Source: Monoplex corrugatus
Lineage: Eukaryota; Mollusca; Gastropoda; Littorinimorpha; Ranellidae
Length of the DNA stretch: 64,000 nt
Assembly (NCBI GenBank): GCA_030674185.1
Contig: CM060306.1
Coordinates: 654,501 to 718,500 of the forward strand
Reading direction: 5' to 3'
Below the pieces are notes generated by a model, which saw nothing but the letters and a program-made list of their open reading frames with translations, did no database searches and had not been told where the DNA came from. Below are positions 23,701-35,344 of the stretch, piece after piece. The position numbers were made by a program, and so were the translations under genes. How positions within the stretch are numbered: position 1 is the stretch's first letter; every line of letters begins with the position of its first letter.

Positions 23701-24533
23701 GTGGAATTGTGTGAAAAATCTCCGTTATCCCACAGAATCTTCACTGATGGGTCCAAGTGTGATGAAGGTGTTGCTGCCACTGCCTTTTGCTCTGAGATTC
23801 CCCATCGAGCATTTTCAAAACATATTCCATCTGAAAGTTCTGTTTACACTGCTGAACTGACTGCTCTGGTTTTGGCACTATAAATGGTGTCCCAATCCAA
23901 GCACAAAGAGTTTCTCATTTTTTCTGATTCCCTTTCTGCTTTGCAGGCAATTGCTTGCCGAAACATTAATCACCTGAACTAGTGAAGTTCTTTGAAGTGT
24001 ATTCTACTCTTGCAAATGAAGGTTACGAGATTGTTTTTGCCTGGATTCCTGGCCATGTTGGTATTGGAGGCAGTGAAAAGGCTGATTACCTGGCCAAGAA
24101 GGCTACAGTGACAAAGATGTCTAAGTCCTTGATCCCTTACACAGATGTCAAATCGAAAGTACACAGTTATATAAGAAATCTGTGGCAGGAGGATTGGAAT
24201 GAACAGACAGATAACAAAGTTTTCCAAATCCGCCCTAACCTGAAAGAAATTCTCCCATCTGCTGCAGGAAACCTCAAGAAAGAGACAGTGTTATGTATGT
24301 TACGCACGGGTCACACATCCTACACTCACTCGTACTTTTTAAAAAATAAAGAAGCATCATGGTGTATACCATGTGATGAGCCGTTAAGCATCCGACACCT
24401 CCTCCTCGATTGCTGGGACTTGTACGATGTGAGACAAAAGCACTACACGGCGGACTCCTTAAAGAAGCTCTTCCGAGATGCCCCTCTGATGCAATTTTCC
24501 AGTTTTTACAAGAGATCAATAGATTTTACTTGA
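20727..24533 (+). pseudogene. I/Nimb-like ORF2: endonuclease, reverse transcriptase, RNase H; broken
   Basis: Endonuclease: IVQWNIRGV, ALQETL, LLGDLNGHSTLWG, then after an insertion at 21358-21432 GSDHLPVV. RT (about 22100-23090): NYRPVALTSCLCKVMEKMVN, VVAVFFDLEKAYDTTW, GVPQGSILSPALF, then FVDGFAVY where FVDD is expected, so one catalytic Asp is Gly. RNase H (about 23740-24110): FTDGSKCDEGVAA, YTAELTALV, FSDSLSALQAI, IPGHVGIGGSEKAD. A terminal CIPCDEPLSIRHLLLDC follows. Stops at 22843 and 23881 and several frameshifts interrupt it. Confidence 0.88.
21358..21432 (-). mobile_element. 75-bp insertion resembling the 3' tail of L2-like elements
   Basis: Interrupts the endonuclease between CDASLVLD and the SDHLPVV part. 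Read on the minus strand it is AGCGCCTAGATCC..., then GTGCGCTTTATAAGTCC and an (ATT)n tail. This resembles the termini of the L2-like copies at 42078 and 46060 (AGCGC, TATATA/TTATAA, (ATT)n). It is probably an extremely 5'-truncated insertion of an L2-like element or of a SINE sharing that tail. Confidence 0.65.
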
Positions 24534-24708
24534 TGTGATTTTACGTGTTTTTCTTTAATGGCATTTTAGATTTGCTAGTTGACGGTGAACGTAGTTTTTA
24601 CTGTTGTCTTTTATCTTAACAGGTTGTTCTTTTCTTTTAGACATGGTGTTAGCCCTGATGTGGCTCTAGTAGTCGGCTGGGCTATAAGCAATATGAATTG
24701 AATTGAAT

Positions 24709-26558
24709 GACTCTTTGATCCTTGGGTTGTGTCCAACATTGAAAGAATCATGGGTCACAACACACACAACACCTCTTTGTCTTTGGGTTTGTCACACATA
24801 ACAAGGTCACATCACACACACTCCTTTGTCTTTGGGTTTCTCACACATGACAAGGTCACATCAAACACACCTCTTTGTGTTTGTCACACATGACAAGGTC
24901 ACATCACACACACACCTCTTTGGGTTTGTCACACATGACAAGGTCACATCACACACACCTCTTTGTGTTTGTCACATATGACAAGGTCACATCACACACA
25001 CTCCTTTGTCTTTGGGTTTCTCACACATGACAAGGTCACATCAAACACACCTCTTTGTGTTTGTCACACATGAGAAGGTCACATCACACACACCTCTTTG
25101 GGTTTGTCACACATAACAAGGTCACATCACACACACCTCTTGTGTTTGTCACACATGACAAGATCAGGTCACACACCCCTTTGGGTTTGTCACACATGAC
25201 AAGGTCACATCACACACACCTCTTTGTGTTTGTCACACATGACAAGGTCACATCACACACACACCTCTTTGGGTTTGTCACACATGACAAGGTCACATCA
25301 CACACACCTCTTTGTCACACATGACAAGATCAGGTCACACACACCCCTTTGGGTTTGTCACACATGACAAGGTCAGGTCACACACCCCTTTGGGTTTGTC
25401 ACACATGACAAGGTCAGGTCACAACACCCCTTTGGGTTTGTCACACATGACAAGATTAGGTCACACACACCCCTTTGGGTATGTCACACATGACAAGGTC
25501 AGGTCACACACACCTCTTTGTCTTTGGGTTTGTCACACATGACAAGGTCACATCACACACACTCCTTTGGGTTTGTCACACATGACAAGGTCAGGTCACA
25601 CACCCCTTTGGGTTTGTCACACATGACAAGGTCAGGTCACACACACCCCTTTGGGTTTGTCACACATGACAAGATTAGGTCATACACACCCCTTTGGGTT
25701 TGTCACACATGACAAGGTCAGGTCACACACACCTCTTTGGGTTTGTCACACATGACAAGGTCAGGTCACACACACCCCTTTGGGTTTGTCACACATGACA
25801 AGTCAGTCACACACACCCTTTGGGTTTGTCACACATGACAAGATCAGATCCACACACACCCTTTGGGTTTGTCACACATGACAAGGTCAGGTCACACACA
25901 CCCCTTTGGGTTTGTCACACATGACAAGGTCATCACAACACACACCTCTTTGTCTTTGGGTTTGTCACACATGACAAGATCAGGTCACACACCTCTTTGT
26001 CTTTGGGTTTGTCACACATGACAATGTCACATCACACACACCTCTTTGTCTTTGGGTTTGTCACACATGACAAGATCAGGTCACACACCTCTTTGGGTTT
26101 TTCACACATACAGGTCACATCACACACACCTCTTTGACTTTGGGTTTTTCACAATAAGGTCACATCACACACACCTCTTTGACTTTGGGTTTGTCACACA
26201 TGACAAGATCAGGTCACACACACTCTTTGTCTTTGGGTTTGTCAACATGACAAGTCAAACAAAACAAACCTTTGCTTTGGGTTTGTCACACAGACAAGAT
26301 AGTCACTCACCTCTTGGGTTAGTAAATAAGGTCACATCAACCATCTTTGACTTTGGTTGTCACACATGGAAGATCAGGTCACACATCTCTTTGTCTTTGG
26401 GTTTTTCACACATGACAAGGTCACATCACACACACCTCTTTGTCTTTGGGTTTTTCACACATGACAAGGTCACATCACACACACCTCTTTGTCTTTGGGT
26501 TTTTCACACATGACAAGGTCACATCACACACACTCCTTTGTCTTTGGGTTTGTCATAC
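24709..26558. repeat. Array G, part 1: 40-50-bp minisatellite
   Basis: Units of GACAAGGTCACATCACACAC followed by ACCTCTTTG(TCTTTG)GGTTTGTCACACAT. The core ACAAGGTCA.ATCACACA is shared with array F on the other side of the I/Nimb-like element, so the two arrays have a common origin. Indels cluster at 26230-26370. Confidence 0.93.
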
Positions 26559-26881
26559 ATGGACAGCAAAGAAAACAAACGAGACAGTCTTGATGGAGGC
26601 AGACACAAGTAGATCATTCATAAGGAAGATTAGGAAAAGACAGGCAACATTCATAGGCCATTTTGTGAGGAAAAGGGAATTGGAACACCTGGTCACAACG
26701 GGAAAGCTGGAGGGAAAGAGAGCACCGGGTAGATCCAGGGAGAAGATACTAGACGGACTTGCAGAGTGGCTGAAGACAGCGAAGGTGGAAGAGATGCTTG
26801 AGGCAACAAGAGATAGAGACAGATGGAAGTCCATAATCGCCAATGCCATGCGGCAAGGCACCTGATGATGATGATGATGAT
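26559..26881 (+). mobile_element. RTE-like LINE, 3' fragment with (GAT)n tail
   Basis: Reads WTAKKTNETVLMEADTSRSF, KRQATFIGHF, GKRAPGRSREKILDGLAEWL and RWKSIIANAMRQGT stop, followed by a (TGA)n tail at 26864-26881. This is the C-terminal end of the RTE-like ORF also seen at 33260-33570 and, reversed, at 60540-60870. It inserted into array G, where the unit is interrupted between TCACACAT and GACAAG; the flanking ACAT may be a short duplication. Confidence 0.88.
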
Positions 26882-28330
26882 ACATGACAAGATCAGGTCA
26901 TGCACCTCTTTGTGTTTGGGTTTGTAACATACAAGTCACATCACACACCTTTGGTTTGTCAACATGACAGTCACACACCCCTCTTTGTCTTTGGGTTTGT
27001 CACACATGACAAGGTCACATCACACACACCTCTTTGTCTTTGGGTTTGTCACACATGACAAGGTCACATCACACACACCTCTTTGGGTTTGTCACACATG
27101 ACAAGATCAGGTCACACACCTCTTTGTCTTTGGGTGTGTCACATGAAAAGGTCAGATCGCAACCTCTCTTTTGGTTTGTCACACATGACAAGGTCACATC
27201 ACACAAAACATAAAAGGTTACATCACACAACACATGACAAGGTCACATCACACAACACATAACAAGATTACATCACACAACACATGACAAGGTCACATGA
27301 CAAGGTCACATCACACAACACATAACAAGGCTACATCACACAATACATGACAAGGTCACATCACACAGCACATGACAAGGTCACATCACACAACACATGA
27401 CAAGGTCATATCACACAACACATGACAAGGTCACATCACACAGCACATGACAAGGTCACATCACACAGCACATGACAAGGTCACATCACACAGCACATGA
27501 CAAGGTCACATCACACAACACATAACAAGGTTATATCACACAACACATGACAAGGTCACATCACACAACACATGACAAGGTCACATCACACAACACATGA
27601 CAAGGTCACATCACACAACACATAACAAGTTTACATCACACAACACATGACAAGGTCACATCACACAACACATAACAAGGTTACATTACACAACACATGA
27701 TAAGGTCACATCACACAGCACATGACAAGGTTACATTACACAACACATGACAAGTTCACATCACACAACACATGACAAGGTCACATCACACAACACATGA
27801 CAAGGTCACATCACACAACAAATGACAAGGTCACATCACAGCACATGACAAGGTCACATCACACAACACATGACAAGGTCACATCACACAGCACATGACA
27901 AGGTCACATCGCACAGCACATGACAAGGTCACATCACACAGCACATGACAAGGTCACAACACATGACAAGGTCACATCACACAGCACATGTCAAGGTCAC
28001 ATCACAAGCACATGGCAAGGTCACATCACACAGCACATGACAAGGTCACATCACACAGCACATGACAAGGTCACATCACACAGCATATGACAAGGTCACA
28101 ACACATGACAAGGTCACATCACACAACACATGACAAGGTCACATCACACAGCACATGACAAGGTCACATCACACAACACATGACAAGGTCACATCACAGC
28201 ACATGACAAGGTCACATCACACAGCACATGACAAGGTCACATCACACAGCACATGACAAGGTCACATCACACAGCACATGACAAGGTCACATCACACAGC
28301 ACATGACAAGGTCACATCATATCCCCCTCT
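26882..28330. repeat. Array G, part 2: 50-bp units passing into 25-bp units
   Basis: After about 300 bp of the longer unit, from about 27195 the array becomes a compact 25-bp repeat, GACAAGGTCACATCACACAR followed by CACAT (about 45 copies). The switch keeps the ACAAGGTCACATCACACA core and drops the CTCTTTGGGTTTG part. The last unit ends in ATATCCCCCTCT. Confidence 0.93.
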
Positions 28331-28975
28331 TTGTGTTTGTGTTTTTAAATTTTTTTTTACCCTTACTCATAAGGTTTTCTTTGAAATGTAGGCATAAAAC
28401 ATCAAAATGTGCAACAATGATTCAGTGTTTAATGTACAATTACATGTATGGAATGAATGATATAGATCGTAGGTGAGTAACTCACAGTTTTCAGTGTAAA
28501 AAATTGAAACGGGTGAATTTTTTTCATACATATGTACATATAGTGATACAGACCATTTTTTTTATCATGGCACATACAAAATGTTCTTCACATTTTACCA
28601 AATCATGCTTTAGAAGACAGGAGCAGCTGACTGGAATTACTACTGTTTTTACACGGAAATATTTTAATTCACAGCAGCAGAATAAGAGAGAGCATCACTT
28701 TATAAATTTACTCACATTTCCCTTTGAGAGAGTATTCAATATGGTCATGCATTATGTGCAACATCTGTTATTAAATATTTACTAGTCTGGAGTATATGAA
28801 CCATTTTTCCTCAAACTCAGAGTATTTCATTTCCAGATAGGAAGCATGTTTCTGTATTTTGTACGCATACTGTAAATATTTTAAGAACATTTGTACGTTT
28901 GGTCTGGTTTGGTTAATTCTGCATTTACATACAAAATACCTTGCACACAGAATTACATAATCACGTCAGTCATGG
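28331..28975. other. 645-bp AT-rich segment between 24-bp direct repeats
   Basis: The 24 bases CAAGGTCACATCATATCCCC plus CTCT occur at 28307-28330 and again at 28976-28999. The sequence between is AT-rich, unlike the surrounding array, and has a T run (28352-28358) near its left end. This could be an inserted minus-strand retrocopy with target duplication, or a segment of unique intron caught by array expansion. I recognise no protein in it. Confidence 0.5.
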
Positions 28976-29123
28976 CAAGGTCACATCATATCCCCCTCTG
29001 TGTCTCTCACATTATACATACAACCCATACATACACACACATAAATACACATATATACATACACAATACACAGACACAGACACCGCTCAGCTTACGCTGA
29101 CTGTGTGTATTGATGTGTTTCAG

Positions 29124-29206
29124 GTGATGACAGGTGTTAATTCCAGTTTTGTCAAGAAATGTCTTTTCCGCATGGCTATGCACTTCAAAACGGGAGAACT
29201 CAAAAA
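29124..29206 (+). CDS. ACSL: Long-chain acyl-CoA synthetase, helical linker exon
   Basis: Enters in phase 0 after CDK and reads VMTGVNSSFVKKCLFRMAMH and FKTGELK, ending with AA of a split lysine codon (AAAAA|GTAGGT). In ACSL proteins the region after RLLNR is a variable charged helix before the IIR.DSFWDK block, as here. The acceptor GTGTTTCAG and the phase match to both neighbours support the exon. It lies 12.5 kb downstream of the previous exon. Confidence 0.9.
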
Positions 29207-29224
29207 GTAGGTCATCAGAGCTTG

Positions 29225-30755
29225 ACGTCAGTACAGGTGTGGCTTTGTGTACCTGTGATTATAGTCTGACATGAACATAGCTGTGGCTTTGTGTTCCAGT
29301 GATTTTTGACATGAATACAGGTGTGGATTTGTGTACCTGTGATTATAGTCTGACATGTATACAGGTGTGGGTTTGTGTACCTGTGATTATAGTCTGACAT
29401 GAATACAGGTGTGGATTTGTGTACCTGTGATTATATATGTTTACTTGACATGTATACAGGTGTGGATTTGTGTACCTGTGATTATAGTCTGACATGTATA
29501 CAGGTGTGGATTTGTGTACCTGTGATTATAGTCTGACATGATACAGGTGTGGGTTTGTGTACCTGTGATTATAGTCTGACATGTATACAGGTGTGGGTTT
29601 GTGTACCTGTGATTATAGTCTGACGTGAATACAGGTGTGGGTTTGTGTACCTGTGATTATAGTCTGACATGAATACAGGTGTGGTTTGTGTACCTGTGAT
29701 TATAGTCTGACATGAATACAGGTGTGGGTTTGTGTACCTGTGATTATAGTCTGACATGAATACAGGTGTGGGTTTGTGTACTGTGATTATTTGTCTGACA
29801 TGAAATCAGGTGTGGATTTGTGTACATGTGATTGACGTGAATACAGGTTGGGTTTGTGTATCCTTGATTGCCATGAAAATGATGCAGTTGTGGATTTTGC
29901 GCACCTGTGGTTGTTGACGTGAATTAATAAGGTGTGGTTTGTGTATTTCGATTGTCGGTATGATACAGGGGCAGATTTGTGACCTGTGATGTGCATGACA
30001 TGAACCCAGGTGTGGATTTGTTGCACCTGTGATTGCTGACATGAACCCAGTGTGTTGTTTGTGTACCTGTGATTGTCTGACATGAACCAGGTGTTTGTGT
30101 ACCTGTGACTGTCTGACATGAACCCAGTACGGCTTTGTGTACCTGTGATTGCTGACATGAACCCAGTGTGGCTTTGTGTACCTGTGATTGCCTGACATGA
30201 ACCCAGTGTGGCTTTGTGTACCTGTGATTGCTACATGAACCCAGGTGTGGCTTTGTGTACCTGTGATTGTCTGACATGAACCCAGTGTTGGTTTGTGTAC
30301 CTGTGATTGCCTGACATGAACCCAGTGTGGCTTTGTGTACCTGTGATTGTCTAACATGAACCCAGGTGTGGCTTTGTGTACCTGTGATTGTTTGACATGA
30401 ACCCAGATGTTGATTTGTGTACCTGTGATTGCCTGACATGAACCCAGTGTGGCTTTGTGTACCTGTGATTGCCTGACATGAACCCAGTGTGGCTTTGTGT
30501 ACTTGTGATTGTTTGACATGAACCCAGATGTGGATTTGTGCACCTGTGATTTCCATGACATGAACCCAGGTGTGGCTTTGTGTACCTGTGATTGTCTGAT
30601 ATGAGTACAGGTGCGGATTTGTGACCTGTGATATCAGTACAGGTGCGGATTTGTGTACCTGTGATTGCTATGTCATGAAGTCAGGTATTGGTTTGTGCAC
30701 CTGTGATTGTCATGACATGAATACAGGTGTGTGTTTATGTACCTGTGATTGTCTG
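29225..30755. repeat. Array H, part 1: 44-bp minisatellite
   Basis: About 35 copies of a unit with GTGTACCTGTGATTATAGTC, TGACATGAATACAGGTGTGG and GTTT. A subfamily at 30000-30560 has GAACCCAGTGTGGCTTTGTG and GATTGCCTGACAT. The array is interrupted by an RTE-like element and resumes at 33586. Confidence 0.93.
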
Positions 30756-33585
30756 ACTAAAAAAATATAAAAATTGCAACGTGGAATGTGAGGACAAAGC
30801 TGCGAAAGGGAAAACTAGAAAATGTCAAGATTGAGGTGCAAAGGCTGAACATTAATATTTTAGGACTAGGGGAAGTGAGATGGAAGGGGGCAGGCATGAT
30901 AACATCAGACGAGCAAACAATAACATATTCTTATGGAAACATATATGAAAGATGAGTAGGCACCATAATTGACAGGGACAAATCAAAAGCAGTTAAAGGA
31001 TACTGGGTTGCGTTGGACTGAGATTTGCTGGTTGAATTGGATGTCAAGCCGTTTGATACCAACACCATCCAGGTGTATGCCCCAGCATCGGCAAGTACTC
31101 AGGACGAAATTGACAAGTTCTATGAAGTATTAGAGACGGCGAAGGTTCCTTGCAAATCACAATAATAATGGGAGATTTTAATGCTAAAGTGGGGCAGGAG
31201 AGGGTAGAGGATATAGTTGGACCTCATGGCCCTGGTACACAAATGAAACGGGAAGGAAACTTGTGGAATGTACACAGATGAATGAGTTCATAGTAGGAAA
31301 CACCTGGTTCAAGCAGCCTAAGAGAAGAAAATGGACATGGGCGAGTCCAGGGATAGTACTGAAAATCAAATTGACTACATCCTGATAAATAAAAGATTTA
31401 GAAATTCTTTTGCTGATGGCAAAAAACTTTACCGGGCACAGACTGCAACAGTGACCACAGTCCTGAATGGGAAGATTTAGGCTGAAACTAAGGAAAAGAA
31501 AACAGACCAAAAGTAACAGCAAACAAAATCTTTCACACAGATACACAAGATGAAGTGACGTGTGAAAAATTAAACGTACATGTTCAAGACAAATTCAGTG
31601 CTCTGGAAGACGTTGGTGACTGTGAGGAACAATGGACAAAGTTGAGAAACTCGATAAATGAAGCTTGTGAAGAAATCCCTAGAGTAGATAGAAAAGCAAA
31701 AAAAGAACTGGATGACTAAAGAAAGTATAGACTCGACGGAAGAATGGAGGAGGGAAAAGAGGAAGAATACAAAAAGATAAACAAAGAAATCAGGAATAGG
31801 TGCAATGAAGCTGAGGAGGCTTGTCTAAAAACAAAATGCAAAGAATTAGAAGTCGGACACAAAGCAGATTCTCAGGGTATGTACAGAAGAATTTAAGAAA
31901 TTGCCCACAGGAAAAAGACATGCACATCAACTGGTTGCTTAAAATCGAAAGATGGTTCGCTTGTAATGGAAAAAGACAAAATATTAGATAGATGGGGAGA
32001 GTACATTAAAGACCTTTTTAACAATGGCAGAAACGAATAACACATTATAATAAAGAAATTTGAAGGATGATCCATAATGAAAGATGAAGTTAGAACAGCA
32101 TTGAGAAAGATGAAACCAGGAAAAGCCCCAGGTCCAGACAATATTACTACAGAGATGATTGAAGCCCTGGAGGAATTCGGTATTGAAAAAAGAACAGTCC
32201 TTCTAAATGAAATTTATGACTCCAGAAAAATGCCCAAAGATATGTCAAAATCCATTTTCATTGCACTTCCAAAGAAAACAGGGCTATAAAATGCAAACTC
32301 AATCGTACAATCAGTTTGATGTCATGTAACAAAAATCCTACTAAGAATAATCACGATGAGGACAAGGAACAGAATTAAAAGAGAAATAGCAGAAGAACAG
32401 TGTAAATTTGTCAAAGGAAAAGGAACTATTAATGTCATATACACCCTAAGAACTATCATAGAGAGATCAATCGAGTTGAATAAGGAATTATATGTATGCT
32501 TTGTTGAGTATACCAAGGCTTTTGATCGGGTAAGACATGAAAAATTGATCAACCAACTAGAAAGACTCAATATTGATCGAAAAGATCTAATGATAATCAG
32601 AAATGTATACTGGGAACAAACAGCAGCAATGAGAATAGAAAATGATATAAGCTCTTTCCAAAATATCAGAAGAGGGGTCAGGCAGGGTTGTGTTCTGTCA
32701 TCAGATTTGTTTTCACTTTACAGCGAAACCATCATGAGAAACCTAAAAGAATACCCTGGGGAAAAGGTTGGAGGAAAAATGATAAACAACATTCGTTACG
32801 CTGATGACACCGTGCTAATTGCAGAAAATGAAAGAGACCTACAAAACCTTGTGAATATAATAGAAATAGAAAGCAAAAATAAAGGGTTGGAGTTAAATAG
32901 CAAGAAGACTGAAGTCGTGGTATCAGTAAAAAAAAACATGAAATCCCCTCATACAAAATAACAGCAAATGGCATATCTTTGAGACAGGTTGATAAGTTTA
33001 AATATCTTGGAACGGTCATCTCACCAGACGACAGATGCACATCAGAAATAGCCAGCAGAATTGGTCAAACCAAAACAGCATTCAAGAAGATGAAAAGCAT
33101 TCTTACCAACAAATGCCTTTCAGTTAACATCAGAAAGAAAGTTCTTGAATGTTTAATAGAACTGACACTGTTACACTGTTGTGAGACATGGACAGTCAAC
33201 GCGCAAAGCCAGAACAAGATTGAGGCAGCCGAAATGCGGTTTCTAAGAAAATGTTGAGAGTTCCATGGACAGCAAAGAAAACAAACGAGACAGTCTTGAT
33301 GGAGGCAGACACAAGAAGATCATTGATAAAGAAGATTAGGAAAAGACAAGCAACATTTATAGGCCATTTTATGAGGAAAGGGGAAATTAGACTACCTGGT
33401 CACAATAGGAAAGCTGGAGGAAAAGAGAATACGAGGTAGAGCCAGGGAGAAAATATTGGACAGATTTGCAGGGTGGCTGAGGACAGAGAGTGGAAGCTGT
33501 ACTTGCAGCCGCAAGAGATAGATGCATATGGAGAGCCATGATCGCCAACGCCATGCGGCAACACATGATGATATGATAATGATCA
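30756..33585 (+). mobile_element. RTE-like non-LTR retrotransposon, decayed
   Basis: The endonuclease is scattered over several frames from about 30770: IATWNVRTKLRKGKLENVK, LGLGEVRWKGAG, QVYAPAS, IMGDFNAKVGQE and DYILINKRF. A basic linker follows, then the reverse transcriptase at 32077-32950 and a C-terminal domain to about 33570. The RT core (GVRQGCVLSSDLF, IRYADDTVLIAENE) and the absence of RNase H fit the RTE/BovB type. Numerous stops and frameshifts mark an old copy. It splits array H. Confidence 0.88.
32077..33262 (+). pseudogene. RTE-like reverse transcriptase region
   Basis: MKDEVRTALRKMKPGKAPGP then DNITTEMIEAL opens the fingers domain. After a break near 32288 comes YVCFVEYTKAFDRVRHEKLI, then GVRQGCVLSSDLFSLYSETI, the catalytic IRYADDTVLIAENE (intact YADD), and LELNSKKTEVVV. 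After another break near 32958, FKYLGTVISPDDRCTSEIAS and ETWTVNAQSQNKIEAAEMRF complete the thumb and C-terminal part. VEYTKAFDRV replaces the more usual VD.TKAFD, so one catalytic aspartate position appears to be Glu. Confidence 0.86.
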
Positions 33586-34240
33586 TGTGGGTTTGTATAC
33601 CTGTGATTGTCTGACATGAACACAGGTTCGGGTTTGAGTACCTGTAATTATAGTCTAGCATGAATACAGGTGTATGTGTACATGTGATTGACATGACATG
33701 CATACAGGTGTGTGTTTGTGTACCTGTAATTGTAGTCTGACATGAATACTGATGTGTGTATGTGTACCTGTGATTGTCTGACATCAACACAGGTGTATGC
33801 TTTTGTACCTGTTATTATAGTCTAGCATGAATACAGGTGTATGTTTGTGTACATGTGATTGACATGACATGAATACAGGTGTATGTTTTGTACATATGAT
33901 TATAGTCTGAAATGAATACTGATGTGTGTTTGTGTACCTGTGATTATAGTCTAACATGAATACAGATGTATGTTTGTGTACCTGTGATTATAGTCTAACA
34001 TGAATACAGATGTATGTTTGTGTACCTGTGATTGTAGTCTGACATGAGTACAGGTGTGGGTTGATGTACCTGCAATTGACATGACATGAATATAGGTGGG
34101 GGTTTGTGTACCTGTGATTATAGTCTGACATGAATACTGATGTGTGTGTACCTGTGAGCGTTGTGGCATGAATACAGATGATGTGTGTTTGTGTACCTGC
34201 AAGCGTTATGACAGGAATATAGATGTAGGCTCGTGTACCT
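33586..34240. repeat. Array H, part 2: 44-bp minisatellite
   Basis: Continuation of the array before 30756, with more diverged copies (GAATACAGATGTATGTTTGT and TAGTCTAACATGAATACAG). It fades at about 34240. Confidence 0.9.
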
Positions 34241-34449
34241 GTGAATTTCTAAGTATTGATGTGGGTATGATGCGATTGTCTGACAACATAACATGAAATG
34301 TTTTGCTGCTCACAAGCTGTTCCGTAGAAGAAAGTCTTAACTCTGTATTTCCAAAGATGGAACATTAATTGGTATACTTGAGAACAGGATGACCATTATT
34401 TTGCTTGGTAGACAGTGTTATACTCTTTGTCTCTCTCCCCCCCTCTCTC

Positions 34450-34455
<6 letters not shown>

Positions 34456-34541
<86 letters not shown>

Positions 34542-34572
34542 CACACACACACACACACACACACTCTCTCTG

Positions 34573-34634
<62 letters not shown>
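34456..34634. repeat. (CA)n then (CT)n microsatellite
   Basis: About 50 CA dinucleotides, a short TGAGT break, then about 34 CT dinucleotides. On the minus strand this reads as GA then GT runs. Confidence 0.97.
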
Positions 34635-34637
<3 letters not shown>

Positions 34638-34694
34638 CACGCTGAAATATGTACTGTACTAGTTTTCATTTTTTTCCACAGAAAAATCATCAAA

Positions 34695-35022
34695 TCACAC
34701 ACACGCACACATAGAGATATGAACACACATACACATGTGCGAGCACTCACACAGGCATACACACACACACATACACACCATACACACACACATGTACACA
34801 CACATGCGCATACACACACAAACACAAACACACAAGCATACACAAACACACGCACACACACACACACAAATGCACACACACACACAAATGCACACACACG
34901 CGCACACACACACTCAAACGCACGCACACACACACACTCAAACGCATGCACACACACGCACACACACACACACATACATACAAACAACACACACATACAC
35001 ATACACGCACACACACCACAAC
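34695..35022. repeat. CA-rich degenerate microsatellite
   Basis: Irregular CA repeat with ACG, ATAC and AAAC interruptions, lying just upstream of the exon at 35064. It gives overlapping spurious open frames on both strands. Confidence 0.9.
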
Positions 35023-35063
35023 ATCTGACTCAAGAGTTATCAGTGATGTTTATTGTCACACAG

Positions 35064-35214
35064 ACATATCATCCGTAAAGACAGTTTTTGGGACAAGGTC
35101 GTGTTCAAGTCTGTGCAGGCAGCTCTAGGGGGCCACGTTCGAATCATCACCACTGGTTCCGCTCCCCTCTCTCCCGAAGTCCTCGGCTTCCTGCGCTGCA
35201 TTGTGGGATGTCCG
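35064..35214 (+). CDS. ACSL: Long-chain acyl-CoA synthetase, exon with DSFWDK and TTGSAPLS
   Basis: The first A completes AAA (Lys), then HIIRKDSFWDKVVFKSVQAA, LGGHVRIITTGSAPLSPEVL and GFLRCIVGCP. The block ..R.DSFWDK..F..VQ..LGG.VR...TG.AP.S is typical of ACSL1/5/6 enzymes; the TGSAP loop lines the substrate and adenylate site in this superfamily. The exon is 151 nt, enters in phase 2 and leaves in phase 0 (CCG|GTATGT). The reading is uninterrupted, with no sign of decay. Confidence 0.95.
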
Positions 35215-35344
35215 GTATGTTGCTGTTGTGTTGGTGAGGGTGGTGGTGGTGGTGATGATGCGTGTGTGTTTACATGTATAAACTGAAATGCAATGACACA
35301 CAGTATGTTGTAGAGTGTGTAAATGGTTTGTGGTAGAATTTTCC

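Larger units (their letters stand above)
18985..24708 (+). mobile_element. I/Nimb-like non-LTR retrotransposon, nearly full length, decayed
   Basis: The order is a GC-rich leader (CCGCCACCTTGCCGTGGTCG at about 18999), ORF1 with zinc knuckles, AP endonuclease, reverse transcriptase, RNase H, a C-terminal CCHC motif, and a 3' end with repeated GAATT (24691-24706). This architecture with RNase H belongs to the I group. Similarity to molluscan Nimb-type elements is my inference. Several frameshifts and stops, a 75-bp internal insertion and a mutated RT active site show that it is dead. It splits the related arrays F and G. Confidence 0.9.

Noticed and set aside
26440..26865. A 141-codon open frame that could be a novel basic protein
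   Set aside because: The N-terminus is satellite G and the rest is the 3' end of an RTE-like LINE with its (GAT)n tail.
34454..35078. Overlapping His/Thr-rich and Cys/Val-rich open frames on both strands
   Set aside because: Translations of CA/GT and CT/GA microsatellites.
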